DNA of 64,000 nucleotides from CANIGN01 sp041391385 (GCA_041391385.1 JAWKOD010000003.1:600263-664262), one strand, 5' to 3'. Numbered from the stretch's first letter, positions 1 through 9,518 are shown. A program made the numbers and translations. Notes: a model not told the origin generated them from the sequence alone.

Positions 1-705
1 ACAACCGTGCGAGCCCGAAGCTGCAATAGTAGTGGGATATGCCGTTAAAGCTTTGTAAGTTAAAACAACAGGAGTACTTATGTTTCCAGCAGCGTCTTCT
101 TGAACAATAGAGACAAAGGTATCTGCATCAATTGTATCTAAAGTAACTGATTCGGCAAAAACTCCCGACACACATGTACTTGTAACGGTACTTGTAATGT
201 CGCCATCTATTGTAAGAGTAGCGTCTGTCTCACACGTACCACTTATATCTACGTCAACACTAGAAAGCGTTGCACCTGTAAAAGGACTCAATCCCGCTAC
301 GGGATCGGGATCAGTTGTATCCGAGGTCCATTGAAGATTATTCGAAGCCAAAAGATTTAAATTTCCTGAAGCGTCGCTAATAGAGCTTGCATCTAACTCG
401 ACATCAAAGCTTCCATCTATTGTTGGGGTTACGCGAAAGCTATAACTAGCGCCACTCCCCGTGAGAGTTCCCACAGTGCAATTTGTACAAGTGAAATCAC
501 CCGTAGATAAACCAACGATATTTTCTGAGGCAGTTAGTGTAACGACGACGTAAGTATCGTTAATTGTCTCGCCTGTTGTAATTGAACTACTGAGTGTAAC
601 AACTGGAGGCCCTAGAACTTCGTCGACTCCTAATCCGAACTCAGACTTCGGAATACACGCGCTCAAAAGGAGGCACAAAAAAATAGCTCCGTACAAATTC
701 TTCAT
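1..705 (-). CDS. Lipoprotein with bacterial Ig-like repeats (C-terminus outside the window)
   Basis: An open frame runs from ATG at 705 off the left edge of the window, giving 235 codons without a stop. The N-terminus is a lipoprotein signal: a short basic start, a hydrophobic stretch and the lipobox L-L-S-A-C at residues 14-18. The rest is rich in Thr, Ser, Asp and Val and reads like tandem beta-sandwich modules. One module near residues 35-115 ends with an S-D-A-S-G-N turn, and another near 130-215 ends with E-D-A-A-G-N, as in bacterial Ig-like adhesion proteins. It is probably anchored in the outer membrane. The ligand cannot be guessed, and total length is unknown. Confidence 0.75.
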   Translation of the reverse strand, partial: MKNLYGAIFLCLLLSACIPKSEFGLGVDEVLGPPVVTLSSSITTGETINDTYVVVTLTASENIVGLSTGDFTCTNCTVGTLTGSGASYSFRVTPTIDGSFDVELDASSISDASGNLNLLASNNLQWTSDTTDPDPVAGLSPFTGATLSSVDVDISGTCETDATLTIDGDITSTVTSTCVSGVFAESVTLDTIDADTFVSIVQEDAAGNISTPVVLTYKALTAYPTTIAASGSHGC

Positions 706-752
706 TCGATGTTAATTCTTCGGCACTTTAAAGCACTTTAAATGTTAAAAAT

Positions 753-835
753 TCAAAAAGGCGTCGTGGGTCTTTTGACGCTTTAATTCAAAAAGGCGCC
801 AGGGACCTTTTTGATGTTGCCCGCCACCTTTTTGA
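753..835. repeat. Cluster of three short TCAAAAAGG-type repeat units
   Basis: Within about 80 bases the word TCAAAAAGG occurs at 753 and 788, and its reverse complement CCTTTTTGA occurs at 806 and 827. The 788-796 and 806-814 arms form a perfect 9-bp inverted repeat around CGCCAGGGA. The first unit also has a facing TCTTTTGA at 771. The cluster lies between two minus-strand genes, so it may work as a terminator or be a short interspersed repeat. Confidence 0.5.
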
Positions 836-840
836 CTTTT

Positions 841-1038
841 TTAATCCGTAGTCTCTGCAAAAGCGTCTTTTGGAACCACCGCCTCTTTGCCAGCTTGATT
901 TAAAACCACATACATAGAGCCCAAGTCATGGATGAGCTCAACTTTCTCATTTTCCTGAATCGTAAGATCCGGCAAATCGAGCTTGTACTTACAGACCAAT
1001 GTGACGGCTTTTCGAACCCCGGAGCGATGTATAGACAT
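841..1038 (-). CDS. Small hypothetical protein, possibly SH3-like
   Basis: This 65-residue protein has no signal peptide or membrane segment. The ATG at 1038 follows a GGAG placed very close to it. Residues 25-60 alternate short hydrophobic strands with polar turns and end in V-V-P-K-D-A-F, which loosely recalls a bacterial SH3 barrel; this is a fold impression only. It lies between a repeat cluster and the divergent lolA gene. No function can be assigned. Confidence 0.5.
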   Translation of the reverse strand: MSIHRSGVRKAVTLVCKYKLDLPDLTIQENEKVELIHDLGSMYVVLNQAGKEAVVPKDAFAETTD

Positions 1039-1154
1039 GTCTCCTACCCTACACCCACTTCGTGCTTGTAAAAAAGGTAGCGGAGCTATGCCGAAAAGGT
1101 CTCTGACGCCTAAATGACTTGAAATACGGGGACTTTCTCGGCTACGCTACGAGA

Positions 1155-1898
1155 ATGCCACGGCGCATTACACCCTGCATTATTTCTTCTTTGTTTATTT
1201 CACTGTTTATTCCATTATTCGCACTAGCTTCGAACGGGCAAAACAAAGTCCTAAGGGCCGAGGCCAAAGCAGAATCAAAAGCAAAAGACACGCTCGACCC
1301 TGAGACCAAACTTGTCTTGGACTCTGTTTCTAAAAGATATGAAAAAATCAAAAGTTGGGAAGCCACCTTTAATCAAATCGAAAAATCCCCAGGTTTTGCC
1401 GAGCCGCTTTCTTCCGAGGGCTATTTTAAATTTGTAGCTCCCAATAAATTTCACATTGCCACTCGTGGTAAGTCGCTTATCAAAAAGTTTGTAAGCAACG
1501 GAAAAGGTGCCACCTACATTGAAGACAAGGGCAAGGGGTCCAATGCTGAGCGCTATTTCGCACGTAAGTTTTCGAATGCAAAAAACCTTGAGCTCGAAAG
1601 ATATCTTTTATTCTTTAGAGGGCTTGCCGCTGGTGAGCAGCTTGGCAAAGAGTTTAAAATCAAAGGAAAATTTAAAAAACCCAACCTTGAACTCACTCTC
1701 ATCCCCAATGGGGAATCTGATTTTTCAGAAGTAACAATTGTGTTTCACAATTCTGAAAACTTTCCCAAAGAGCTGCTTCTAAAAGACGCTCTCGGTGGCG
1801 AAACCCAAATGAAAATCATCGAAGCTAAAACCATTACAAAGGCTGACCCCACGTGGTTTGACCTCAGTGTCCCTAAGGGAGCTACGATTGAAAAATAA
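1155..1898 (+). CDS. lolA: Outer-membrane lipoprotein carrier protein LolA
   Basis: LolA takes lipoproteins released by the LolCDE transporter and carries them through the periplasm to the outer membrane. The ATG at 1155 gives 247 residues with a signal peptide (basic start, hydrophobic core, L-F-A-L-A-S cleavage region). A short charged linker leads into the LolA-type half-barrel, with alternating strands such as G-Y-F-K-F-V-A-P-N-K-F and the C-terminal W-F-D-L-S-V-P. A TTG start at 1119 is open but would place extra residues before the signal. The last 11 bases overlap the start of rimO, so the two are probably translationally coupled. The family is recognised from fold-level pattern and signal peptide. 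Confidence 0.8.
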   Translation: MPRRITPCIISSLFISLFIPLFALASNGQNKVLRAEAKAESKAKDTLDPETKLVLDSVSKRYEKIKSWEATFNQIEKSPGFAEPLSSEGYFKFVAPNKFHIATRGKSLIKKFVSNGKGATYIEDKGKGSNAERYFARKFSNAKNLELERYLLFFRGLAAGEQLGKEFKIKGKFKKPNLELTLIPNGESDFSEVTIVFHNSENFPKELLLKDALGGETQMKIIEAKTITKADPTWFDLSVPKGATIEK

Positions 1899-3269
1899 AA
1901 CCTCAACCCCTACAGATACTTCAGGAGCTAAAAAAGTTCACATCATCTCCTTAGGTTGTTCGAGAAATCTTGTAGACAGCGAAAACATGGCAGGGCTTCT
2001 TCAAAACAGCAACACCTATGCCCTCTCCGATCAGGCAGAAGATGCCGAAGTGATTATCGTCAATACGTGCGGCTTTATCGATGAAGCTAAAAAGAATCAA
2101 TCGATACCATTTTAAATGCTGCTCAATACAAAGAATCTGGAAATTGCAAAAAGCTTGTTGTTACGGGTTGTCTCTCTGAGCGATACCCACAAGAACTTAA
2201 AGAATCCATGCCCGAAGTTGATCTCATCACCGGCACAGCTGCATTTTCTAGAATCCTCGAAGAGCTCGACGCTGTAACTCAAGACAGCACGCCAAGTACA
2301 AGCGCAAAAGTCCACATACACACCGATCGATTAAAAGACTACGATCTTCCCCGCGCCAATAGCCTTAGCACTCACTCAGCTTATCTTAAGCTCGCTGAAG
2401 GCTGTGCGAAGAGATGTGCCTTTTGTATCATCCCTAAACTTCGCGGGCCCTTAAGATCGCGCAGCATCGAAAGCCTCGTTCTCGAGGCAACGACTCTCTG
2501 TAAAAACGGCGTGCGCGAACTCAACCTTATTGCGCAAGATCTCACAGATTTTGGTCGCGATCGCAAAGACGGAAGTACTCTCGCAAAGCTGCTCAAAGAG
2601 CTTGTTAAAATCGAAGAACTCAAGTGGCTTCGTCTTTTTTATGTTTACCCCGATCAACTCGATAGCGAAGTGATTGAGTTAATAAAAAACGAAGAGAAAA
2701 TCTGCAAGTACTTGGACGTCCCTATTCAACATGTTTCAGATAAAATCCTTACACGCATGAACCGTCATTGCACATCGACTCAGATTAAAGAAATGATCGT
2801 GCGACTTAAAAAAGAAATCCCCGAAGTTGTACTTCGCACTTCACTCATGGTGGGTTTCCCAGGAGAAACCCAAGAAGAATTCGAGATGCTCCGTGATTTT
2901 GTTGCTGAAGGTAACCTCGATCACGTGGGAGTTTTCACTTATTCACACGAGGAGGGCACTCCAAGCTTTAGGCTCCCCGACGATGTCCCCGCAGAAGTAA
3001 AACAAACTCGTCAAAAAGAAATTTACGACATCCAAGAAAAAATTCAAAACAAACGATTGGAATCTTGGATTGGAAAAAAACTTGAGGTGCTTGTTGAGGG
3101 ATCTCACGCTGAAACTGAGTTACTTCTTAAGAGTCGTTTTTATGGCCAGGCTCCACAAATAGATAACGCCGTTCTTATTAATGAAGGATTTGCTAACATA
3201 GGCGACTTTAAAACGGTTGAGATTACAGAAATCGCAGGACTCGATCTCGTTGGTCACATTTGTGACTAA
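1888..3269 (+). pseudogene. rimO: Ribosomal protein S12 methylthiotransferase RimO, split by a frameshift
   Basis: RimO is a radical-SAM enzyme that adds a methylthio group to an aspartate of ribosomal protein S12. The start is TTG at 1888, preceded by GGAG at good spacing and overlapping lolA. The N-terminal domain shows S-L-G-C-S-R-N and N-T-C-G-F-I-D-E-A-K. The reading frame is then lost in a run of five A at 2089-2093; six would restore it. Reading continues in the next frame through T-G-C-L-S-E-R-Y, the radical-SAM cluster C-A-K-R-C-A-F-C (about 2401-2426) and a C-terminal TRAM domain. Apart from the missing base every motif is intact, so a sequence error or very recent mutation is likely. 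Confidence 0.85.
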
Positions 3270-3564
3270 AGAAGCCATTCGCACTCTCGACAACGGTCTT
3301 ATACTTGAACTTAGAATCACTCCTGGATCCTCGAAGAACCAAATTCTTGGCTACTATGGCGAAAAACAAATCAAAGTTGCCATAAAAAGCCCTCCTGTTG
3401 ACGGTAAGGCTAACGATGCGCTCCTGATTTTCCTCTCTAAGATCTTCTCGGTTTCCAAAAAGAATGTTGAACTAATAAGTGGTGATACTTCTCGAACGAA
3501 AAAAGTCTTTATTCACGGCAAGCCTCAAGAGCTGTGCGCTCTTCTTGAGCAGTATCTTAGCTAG
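3262..3564 (+). CDS. DUF167 / YggU family protein
   Basis: About 100 residues matching the YggU (UPF0235, DUF167) family: an early strand L-E-L-R-I-T-P-G-S-S-K, then K-S-P-P-V-D-G-K-A-N-D-A-L, then V-E-L-I-S-G-D-T-S-R-T-K, the family's three signature stretches. The biochemical role of the family is not established. I chose GTG at 3262, which overlaps the rimO stop; TTG at 3250 and 3217 are also open. Its 3' end overlaps the signal-peptide region of the following barrel gene by 86 bases in another frame. Confidence 0.8.
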   Translation: MTKEAIRTLDNGLILELRITPGSSKNQILGYYGEKQIKVAIKSPPVDGKANDALLIFLSKIFSVSKKNVELISGDTSRTKKVFIHGKPQELCALLEQYLS

Positions 3565-4534
3565 CTCACTTGCCCAGGCCTCACAGTGGGGACCAGTTTT
3601 TCCTTCGCATCGCTATCCAACAGATCGCAGCTTTCACCTGAATTCCTGGTTTTCTTATGGATCTCAGACTTCGGCATTTGACAGTGGTGCCAATCGACAA
3701 GACCTCGATGCAACACTCACTCGACTGAGACTCATCATTAACCCCGAGTATCAACCAAGTAGAGAACTCTCTTTGGGTGCATATTTCAACATCGACTCGC
3801 TCAAACTTTCTGGAAATGGACAGCAACTCACCAAGTCTGGATTCTCCGACCAATATGTTTTTGGAGAATACCGTTTTATCGATGAGCCAGGACAATCTAT
3901 TGGCTTTGCAACTGTATTTAAGATTCCTCTCTACTCTGTACCTGGAGAAGTTGGCGCAACGACAGATGACTTTCTTCTTTTAGGCGACGGACAAATTGAT
4001 GCCTCTCTCCTACTTACTACGGAGTACTGGGCTTGGAGAAATATTAAGCTTCTTGGAGACATCGGACTTACATATAGAACAGACGAGCACGCAACAGAAC
4101 TTCCCTTTCAGGTAGGTGCGGAATATGTTTCACCTAAATACAACATAGGAGTAGCTGTCCTCGGAAACTTAAGCTTTAAAAACGATAAGGCAACTCAAGC
4201 TACAACCACCCAAGAAATCCAATCGCTCACGGGCAATACAAACTATGTATTTGCCACAAACCCTGAGACGATTATTTTCGAACTCAAAGGCGAATACGCA
4301 TTTAATTACAGCTGGGCTGGAATGTTGAGCTTTCAAAATTCCATCTGGGGAAAAAACTCTCCTTTCTTTGTGAATATCTCTGCTGGAATTAGTTACAGAT
4401 TCTTCGAGCCTTCAGAAAGTAAACGAAGCGCTAGAGAAGTTGGAATAGAAACAGACGACACAAGCAAGGATTTCGAAGGAGAACTTCAAGAAGAAGCTCC
4501 AGCGGAAGACTTACTCGACGATGACTTTTACTAA
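3479..4534 (+). CDS. Outer-membrane beta-barrel protein
   Basis: The product is about 351 residues with an N-terminal signal peptide ending A-S-S-L-A-Q-A before S-Q-W-G. It continues as many alternating amphipathic strands rich in Tyr, Phe, Leu and Gly, for example Y-V-F-G-E-Y-R-F and F-V-N-I-S-A-G-I-S-Y-R-F near the end, which is typical of an outer-membrane barrel of 12-16 strands. An acidic tail (last 35 residues) follows the last strand and would lie in the periplasm. Only GTG codons at 3479/3482 include the signal peptide, so translation must begin inside the DUF167 gene. No substrate can be assigned. Confidence 0.7.
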   Translation: MVILLERKKSLFTASLKSCALFLSSILASSLAQASQWGPVFPSHRYPTDRSFHLNSWFSYGSQTSAFDSGANRQDLDATLTRLRLIINPEYQPSRELSLGAYFNIDSLKLSGNGQQLTKSGFSDQYVFGEYRFIDEPGQSIGFATVFKIPLYSVPGEVGATTDDFLLLGDGQIDASLLLTTEYWAWRNIKLLGDIGLTYRTDEHATELPFQVGAEYVSPKYNIGVAVLGNLSFKNDKATQATTTQEIQSLTGNTNYVFATNPETIIFELKGEYAFNYSWAGMLSFQNSIWGKNSPFFVNISAGISYRFFEPSESKRSAREVGIETDDTSKDFEGELQEEAPAEDLLDDDFY

Positions 4535-4540
4535 TCTAAT

Positions 4541-5863
4541 TTAGAAACTTAAATAACTTCTAATTTGTGTGCCCCAAGCAACTTCGGGTCCACCTTTTCC
4601 AGCCTGTTTAAAGGCGTCTCCTGTTTTAAGGGCGCCAATAACAAAAGATGTTTTAAAGTTGTCATACCATTTTTGATCAAAATGGATGTCAGCCTCGTAT
4701 CCTAGGTTCTTGCTGTTACTTGCATTTGCATTCAGCATCTGCGCATAACCACCCACAAGACCTAAGCGGTATTTCTTTTGACTGAAATTATAGAAGAAAC
4801 CAACTCGACCCAAAGCCGCGCCAGTTTCTGCAGCAACGCTTGCAGAAGGATCAAATCCTATGCCACGTCCGTAGCGTGTCCCGCTAGCTGCACCCACATT
4901 TGTTCCCAAACTTTGTCTAAACAAAATCAAGAAAGGGCGATAATTTGGATTAACCAAAAAAGCGCGTCCATTGGATTCACTTGAATAAAGACCGTCTGCT
5001 TCGAGCTCCCAGTTTCCAGGAGTCCATCTCATTTTAGCCAACGCCCCATACACATCGGACTGACTATCATACGCCACAGAAGCGAACTCGCCCCCGACCG
5101 AAAAAGTAGTCCATTCTTTTTTTCCAAAAATAGAAAATTCGTTTGAACTACTATAACCCGCTACCTTAGAAGCGCTATCAGCAAGGCGGATATGTCTGCC
5201 GTATAATAGTCCGATATAAGCCCCTGCGCCTTCGTTTTCGTAACGAACAGATCCCTCATAAACTTCTTCATCATCAATATCTTGGTAGATACTTCCTTCT
5301 TCGTATTTTTCAAAAGCCGCAGTCAGAACTAAACTTCCAAGCTGTCCTTCAAAGCTCATGCGATCAACAATCGTCGCAGAATCATCTTCTACTCCCATGC
5401 CTTCGTCATACATAAGCCCCAAGCCCCAACCTTTGTGCATTCTTCCTGCTTTAAAAACACCAATGTCACTATTCCATTTCAAATACGCCGCTCGAACCAA
5501 AAGGTTTTGCGCTTTTGATCCACTACTTCCTGCAGAAGTATCTAAAGCCGCACCCCCTGCTTGATTCACATTTCCAGGTTGATTTGCAGCTCCACCAACT
5601 GTGTCGAAACTATTTTGGCTAATAAGACTCAATTCACTTCGAATTGAAAAGCGCTCATCAATAATAATATCGGGGCGAACGATTAAGCGATGCTCTAAGT
5701 ATGAAGTAGAGTCAGATGCTCCAGTATTTTTCCCATCGATTGTATCAAGGTTGTAAAACCAGTTTGTTCCAAAACGATGATTCCCGCTCAAACTAAAAAG
5801 TGCTGCTTGAGATAACGAAACAGTAGAGAGACTAAGGAGTGATGTCAGAAGGAACTTCTTCAT
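4541..5863 (-). CDS. Outer-membrane porin-like beta-barrel
   Basis: This 440-residue protein has a classic signal peptide (M-K-K-F, hydrophobic core, S-L-S-Q-A-A). It is built of alternating strands and Gly/Ser/Asn/Ala-rich loops and ends in a terminal Phe (S-Y-L-S-F), the usual BAM recognition signal. A low-complexity loop near residues 95-115 is rich in Ala, Gly, Ser and Asn. It converges with the preceding barrel gene with only six bases between stop codons and no clear terminator hairpin. It is probably a general or lineage-specific porin; no specificity is visible. Confidence 0.7.
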   Translation of the reverse strand: MKKFLLTSLLSLSTVSLSQAALFSLSGNHRFGTNWFYNLDTIDGKNTGASDSTSYLEHRLIVRPDIIIDERFSIRSELSLISQNSFDTVGGAANQPGNVNQAGGAALDTSAGSSGSKAQNLLVRAAYLKWNSDIGVFKAGRMHKGWGLGLMYDEGMGVEDDSATIVDRMSFEGQLGSLVLTAAFEKYEEGSIYQDIDDEEVYEGSVRYENEGAGAYIGLLYGRHIRLADSASKVAGYSSSNEFSIFGKKEWTTFSVGGEFASVAYDSQSDVYGALAKMRWTPGNWELEADGLYSSESNGRAFLVNPNYRPFLILFRQSLGTNVGAASGTRYGRGIGFDPSASVAAETGAALGRVGFFYNFSQKKYRLGLVGGYAQMLNANASNSKNLGYEADIHFDQKWYDNFKTSFVIGALKTGDAFKQAGKGGPEVAWGTQIRSYLSF

Positions 5864-6008
5864 AGATCTTCTGGTCGTAACATAGAGATCTCAGACAGTC
5901 GTGAAAATCGAAAACTACGCCGCGTCGCATTGTGCGTCTCTGCTTCAAAAGTCATATAAAACTGTGTTTTGGGGATTTTTCGAGCCCTGTGAGCAGGGAT
6001 TAAAACTC

Positions 6009-6069
6009 AAAGAGCCTCGTGGCTTCCACTCCTGAGGGAGGTTGGAGTGGGAGCCATCCGAGACTCTTT
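6009..6069. other. Long imperfect hairpin in the divergent intergenic region
   Basis: The 312-base gap at 5864-6175 separates a minus-strand porin gene from a plus-strand PBP gene. Near its middle, 6009-6030 pairs almost completely with 6043-6069 (AAAGAGCCTCG / CGAGACTCTTT outer arm, GGCTTCCACTCC / GGAGTGGGAGCC inner arm), with a short TTTT after it. A terminator is not expected between divergent genes, so this may end a small RNA or an upstream leader. Apart from this hairpin and a small CCCTG/CAGGG hairpin at about 5985-5998, I see nothing in the gap. Confidence 0.5.
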
Positions 6070-6175
6070 TCGTTAGGTACAAATACAGATTAAGTGGCGC
6101 CCCACATTAGGTCAACTTTGTAGTGTCATCGCTGTATATTGTCATTTTCTGCCACGAATCATATCGTCAAAAAAG

Positions 6176-8272
6176 ATGCAATATAGACGATTAATGCTCC
6201 TCACCTGTGCTGTTTTAGTTTCACTTGCTGCACTCATTGCTCTTAAAGTTCAAAATATTGTCACCGAGTGGTCTCCCATCTTGGAACAAAGGATACGCTC
6301 AAGGCACCAGGCAAACTCCATACGCATTCTCGCCCGCAGTCGCAAAGGAGCAGAAGAATGGATGGCTTCTATCGTCGGTGGAAAACTCGACTCAAGAAAA
6401 AACCTCACTCTAGCAGAAGTGAATCCTCTTCTCTTAAGCGCTATCGTCACACTCGAAGACCCCCGTTTTTTAGAGCACGGAGGTTTTGATGTTATTGGCA
6501 TTGCCCGTGCTGTTGTAAAAAACGTTTTAAGCATGAGTTACAAAGAAGGCGCAAGCACACTGACACAGCAACTCGTAAAAAACTTATTCCTCACTCAAGA
6601 AAAAACTCTCTCCAGAAAGGGCAAGGAACTCGTACTCTCAACACTTGTAGAAAAAAAGTTTCAAAAAGAAGAAATCCTTGAGGCCTACATCAACGAAATT
6701 TTCATGGGGCAAATTGGATACGGAGATATTCTTGGGCTTCAAAAAGCTGCTGAATTTTACTTCGGCAAAGATCAAAGTGAACTTAGCGTTGCGGAGTCAG
6801 CACTCTTAGCAGCTATGGTTGCAGGCTCTGCATTTTACTCTCCCTTCAAGCATTCCGAGAGAACAATTGCACGAAGAAGCAAAGTTTTAAAAACAATGCT
6901 GGACTCTGAAAAAATTACCCAGGAAGAATACGACGAAGCGATGAATAGCCCGCTTCCTAAAGAGCCACACCCAAGCTTTAGGTCCAAAGCTAGCTATGCC
7001 GTTGAAGAAATTAGAGACGAGCTCATGAAGCGCGACGGAGAAGAACGAGTTGTGCTCGGAGGTTTTGATGTTGAAACAACTCTCGATGCAGACTTGCAAC
7101 GAGCCTCAGAAGCCCTCTTCCTGAATGAAAGCAAAGAGTGGCCTAGCTCACTTCAAGTAGCACTTGTTGGAATAGACCCTAGAACCTGCGAATACAAAGT
7201 CTACCAAGGAGGAACTTCTTTTAGACAAACTCAGTATAATCGCCTTACTCGAGCAAAACGACCACCTGGCTCACTTGTGAAACCGCTCCTAATAACTCCA
7301 CTATTTGAAGAGTCATCTGATGTTTATTTAGCAAAGACGATAAACGATGAGCCCTTTACTTGGAATTACGACAGCAATCGCGGCAAGTGGAGTCCTCAAA
7401 ACTACGATCGTAAATTTAGAGGCGAAGTCTCGATACGATCTACACTCGAGCAAAGTCTAAACGTTCCCTTCGCTAAACTTTTTCAAGAAAAAGAACCGAA
7501 TGGCCTCTTGTGGAATCTTTTCTCACCCATTCTTCCCTGGGGTATGGAAATACCTCAAGATCGAGCACTCCCCTCTGCTTTACTTGGAAGTGTTGAGCAA
7601 CGCCCCTTAGACATGGCGCTTGCTTATGTCAGTCTCGTGCGCACTGCTCTAGGAATAAGCTCCTTTGGAGAAGCTGCATGTACTCCGCAATTCTTAGTTG
7701 AATCTGCAGAAGACGATGAAGCGGTTGTGAATTCATTTTATGGAAATTTTTCGAGTGACATCAAATCAGGACAAGTTGGAAGCCTCATTACGCTTGAAGC
7801 AATGCAAGGAGTTGCAAGAAGAGGAACCGCTCGCGCACTTGGAGCACACCTTCCTATAAATCAACCCTGGGGAGCAAAAACAGGAACTTCTTCTGATAAA
7901 AAAGACGCATGGTTTGTTGCCGTTTCACCCAGACTTGTTCTCTTAGCTTGGCTTGGTATGGACGAAAATATTGAAACCCAATACACAGGTGGATGGCTCG
8001 CTAAACATCTTGTTTCTCCACTTCTAGATACCTATTCAGCATCGCTTCCACCTGAAGGATTTTCTTGGCCCACACATGCTCGCCTAGAATGGAAAGTGAT
8101 TGATCCAGAACGCAGCTGTGAATACGCGGGTACAAACGCACGAGAACTCAGAGATAGATTTGATAACCAGATAAAAGGCTCAAATGGCCTCCCTAATGAT
8201 GCGATTGTCCAAGGGCATCGTCTAACTTTTGAACTTTTTAAAGATAGTGATCAGATCAGCTTCTGCAGGTAA
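6176..8272 (+). CDS. Bifunctional class A penicillin-binding protein
   Basis: This enzyme polymerises lipid II into glycan strands and cross-links the peptides. The 698 residues begin with one membrane anchor (residues 6-23). A GT51 glycosyltransferase domain follows, with catalytic Glu94 in E-D-P-R-F-L-E-H-G-G and the E-G-A-S-T-L-T-Q-Q block near 124-132. The transpeptidase domain carries all three penicillin-binding motifs: S-L-V-K (nucleophile Ser366), S-L-N (427-429) and K-T-G (568-570). The order and length fit PBP1-type enzymes; whether it is PBP1A- or 1B-like is not clear. No strong Shine-Dalgarno lies before the ATG. It stands alone, divergent from a porin gene. Confidence 0.9.
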   Translation: MQYRRLMLLTCAVLVSLAALIALKVQNIVTEWSPILEQRIRSRHQANSIRILARSRKGAEEWMASIVGGKLDSRKNLTLAEVNPLLLSAIVTLEDPRFLEHGGFDVIGIARAVVKNVLSMSYKEGASTLTQQLVKNLFLTQEKTLSRKGKELVLSTLVEKKFQKEEILEAYINEIFMGQIGYGDILGLQKAAEFYFGKDQSELSVAESALLAAMVAGSAFYSPFKHSERTIARRSKVLKTMLDSEKITQEEYDEAMNSPLPKEPHPSFRSKASYAVEEIRDELMKRDGEERVVLGGFDVETTLDADLQRASEALFLNESKEWPSSLQVALVGIDPRTCEYKVYQGGTSFRQTQYNRLTRAKRPPGSLVKPLLITPLFEESSDVYLAKTINDEPFTWNYDSNRGKWSPQNYDRKFRGEVSIRSTLEQSLNVPFAKLFQEKEPNGLLWNLFSPILPWGMEIPQDRALPSALLGSVEQRPLDMALAYVSLVRTALGISSFGEAACTPQFLVESAEDDEAVVNSFYGNFSSDIKSGQVGSLITLEAMQGVARRGTARALGAHLPINQPWGAKTGTSSDKKDAWFVAVSPRLVLLAWLGMDENIETQYTGGWLAKHLVSPLLDTYSASLPPEGFSWPTHARLEWKVIDPERSCEYAGTNARELRDRFDNQIKGSNGLPNDAIVQGHRLTFELFKDSDQISFCR

Positions 8273-8381
8273 GAGAAAACATCCTTTGGTTTCAGGAACT
8301 TAGGAAAGTAACGAAGCTTCTTTTTCTTTTGTAAATAAGGAGGCATACGTTAACATATTAAGAGGGGATCTTTTTACATAA

Positions 8382-9518
8382 ATGACTAGGACTATTCGAG
8401 AGCATATCAAAAATGGATTTTCCAAAGGCCTTTCAATAATCCTGTGTTTATCTTTTGCATGCCCCCTGAAAGCTCAAAGCTATCCCAAACACCTTGATAA
8501 AGAATTTAGAGAAGACGCTACACTTAAAGTTAAACGTGCTGTGAAAATTTACAACGAAGCTCGTGTTGAATTTGAGAAAAAAGGAGGAAGTGCTTTTGCA
8601 GGGAAGCTGAATTCTCTTAGCAACAATACCTTTACCCCTAGCGAAGAAAAGTTTATTGCAAAAAAAGCAGCTAAAGAACAAATACTTCCAACCCTCGAAG
8701 TAAGGGGAGATTTTCTTTTGGGTTATGAGGCTAAGAAAGTTATTTTCAAACTCAATACTTTTGACGTAGCTCAAGGCAGATTTTCTTTTAATGATAAAAC
8801 TCTTATTTTTAACTCGAATTCCCGTCTTATTGAAAACTATGAAAAATGGAGCTCTACAAAAACAAGTTCCTTAAATAACAGTTTCTTTGAGCTTTTTGCT
8901 CTCAAAATAAAATCTCTTTTTCTTCCTGAAGCACATGCTTTTTCAAAAGGCACGGGTGCGCTAGTTGGGGCTCTCTTAGGAGGGTTATTAACTTATTTTC
9001 TTTGGCCTAAAGTCAAAGAGTGGTTTGGTGGCAAACCTGAAGTCGCTGCAACAGCTCACGAAGCTCCACTCGCTCCGCTCAACCTCGCGCCCGCACCGGC
9101 CGCTCCTGCAGCTACAACAGCTCCCGCAGCTGACTCAGCAACAACAGCACCCGCCGCTGCGGCTAGTCCTCCCGGAACAGAAATTACCCCAGAACAATCA
9201 AATGCCATCGCATATATTGGACCCAAATATCCCGATGAAAAAGCAAACTCGTTACAAAGTTTGCGGGATGAACAAGCAAAAACAGACTCTAAGTACCCAG
9301 AGCATGCTTGTAAGATCCTCGAAGACCTAAAAAAAGATATTGAAACTGCGGCAGGCGGTCTATTGGCAGACAAGAATAAGGCCAGAGCTATCTTTGACCT
9401 CCTGACCCACGATAAAGACTCAAAAGAAATTGAAGCCCTTGACGCTTTTACATCAAGTGGCACCCCTCCCGTTAAATGCAAAGAGACAAAAGATAAAATT
9501 ATAGCGCTTTTAAAATAA
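8382..9518 (+). CDS. Exported protein with Ala/Pro-rich linker, unknown function
   Basis: A 378-residue protein that I do not recognise. The start has a basic region and then a signal-like hydrophobic segment (about residues 17-31, ending P-L-K-A-Q). Residues 190-206 form a second hydrophobic, Gly-rich segment (G-A-L-V-G-A-L-L-G-G-L-L) that may span the membrane. It is followed by a low-complexity linker of Ala, Pro and Thr at roughly 220-260 and a charged helical C-terminal domain. This suggests an anchored envelope protein with a flexible arm. The purine-rich GAGGGG lies too far from ATG 8382 to settle the start. Confidence 0.6.
   Translation: MTRTIREHIKNGFSKGLSIILCLSFACPLKAQSYPKHLDKEFREDATLKVKRAVKIYNEARVEFEKKGGSAFAGKLNSLSNNTFTPSEEKFIAKKAAKEQILPTLEVRGDFLLGYEAKKVIFKLNTFDVAQGRFSFNDKTLIFNSNSRLIENYEKWSSTKTSSLNNSFFELFALKIKSLFLPEAHAFSKGTGALVGALLGGLLTYFLWPKVKEWFGGKPEVAATAHEAPLAPLNLAPAPAAPAATTAPAADSATTAPAAAASPPGTEITPEQSNAIAYIGPKYPDEKANSLQSLRDEQAKTDSKYPEHACKILEDLKKDIETAAGGLLADKNKARAIFDLLTHDKDSKEIEALDAFTSSGTPPVKCKETKDKIIALLK

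Noticed and set aside
2089..2096. Programmed -1 frameshift in rimO
   Set aside because: The local sequence T-AAA-AAG is not a full slippery heptamer, slipping back in the P-site would pair poorly, and two other genes show the same kind of lost base.
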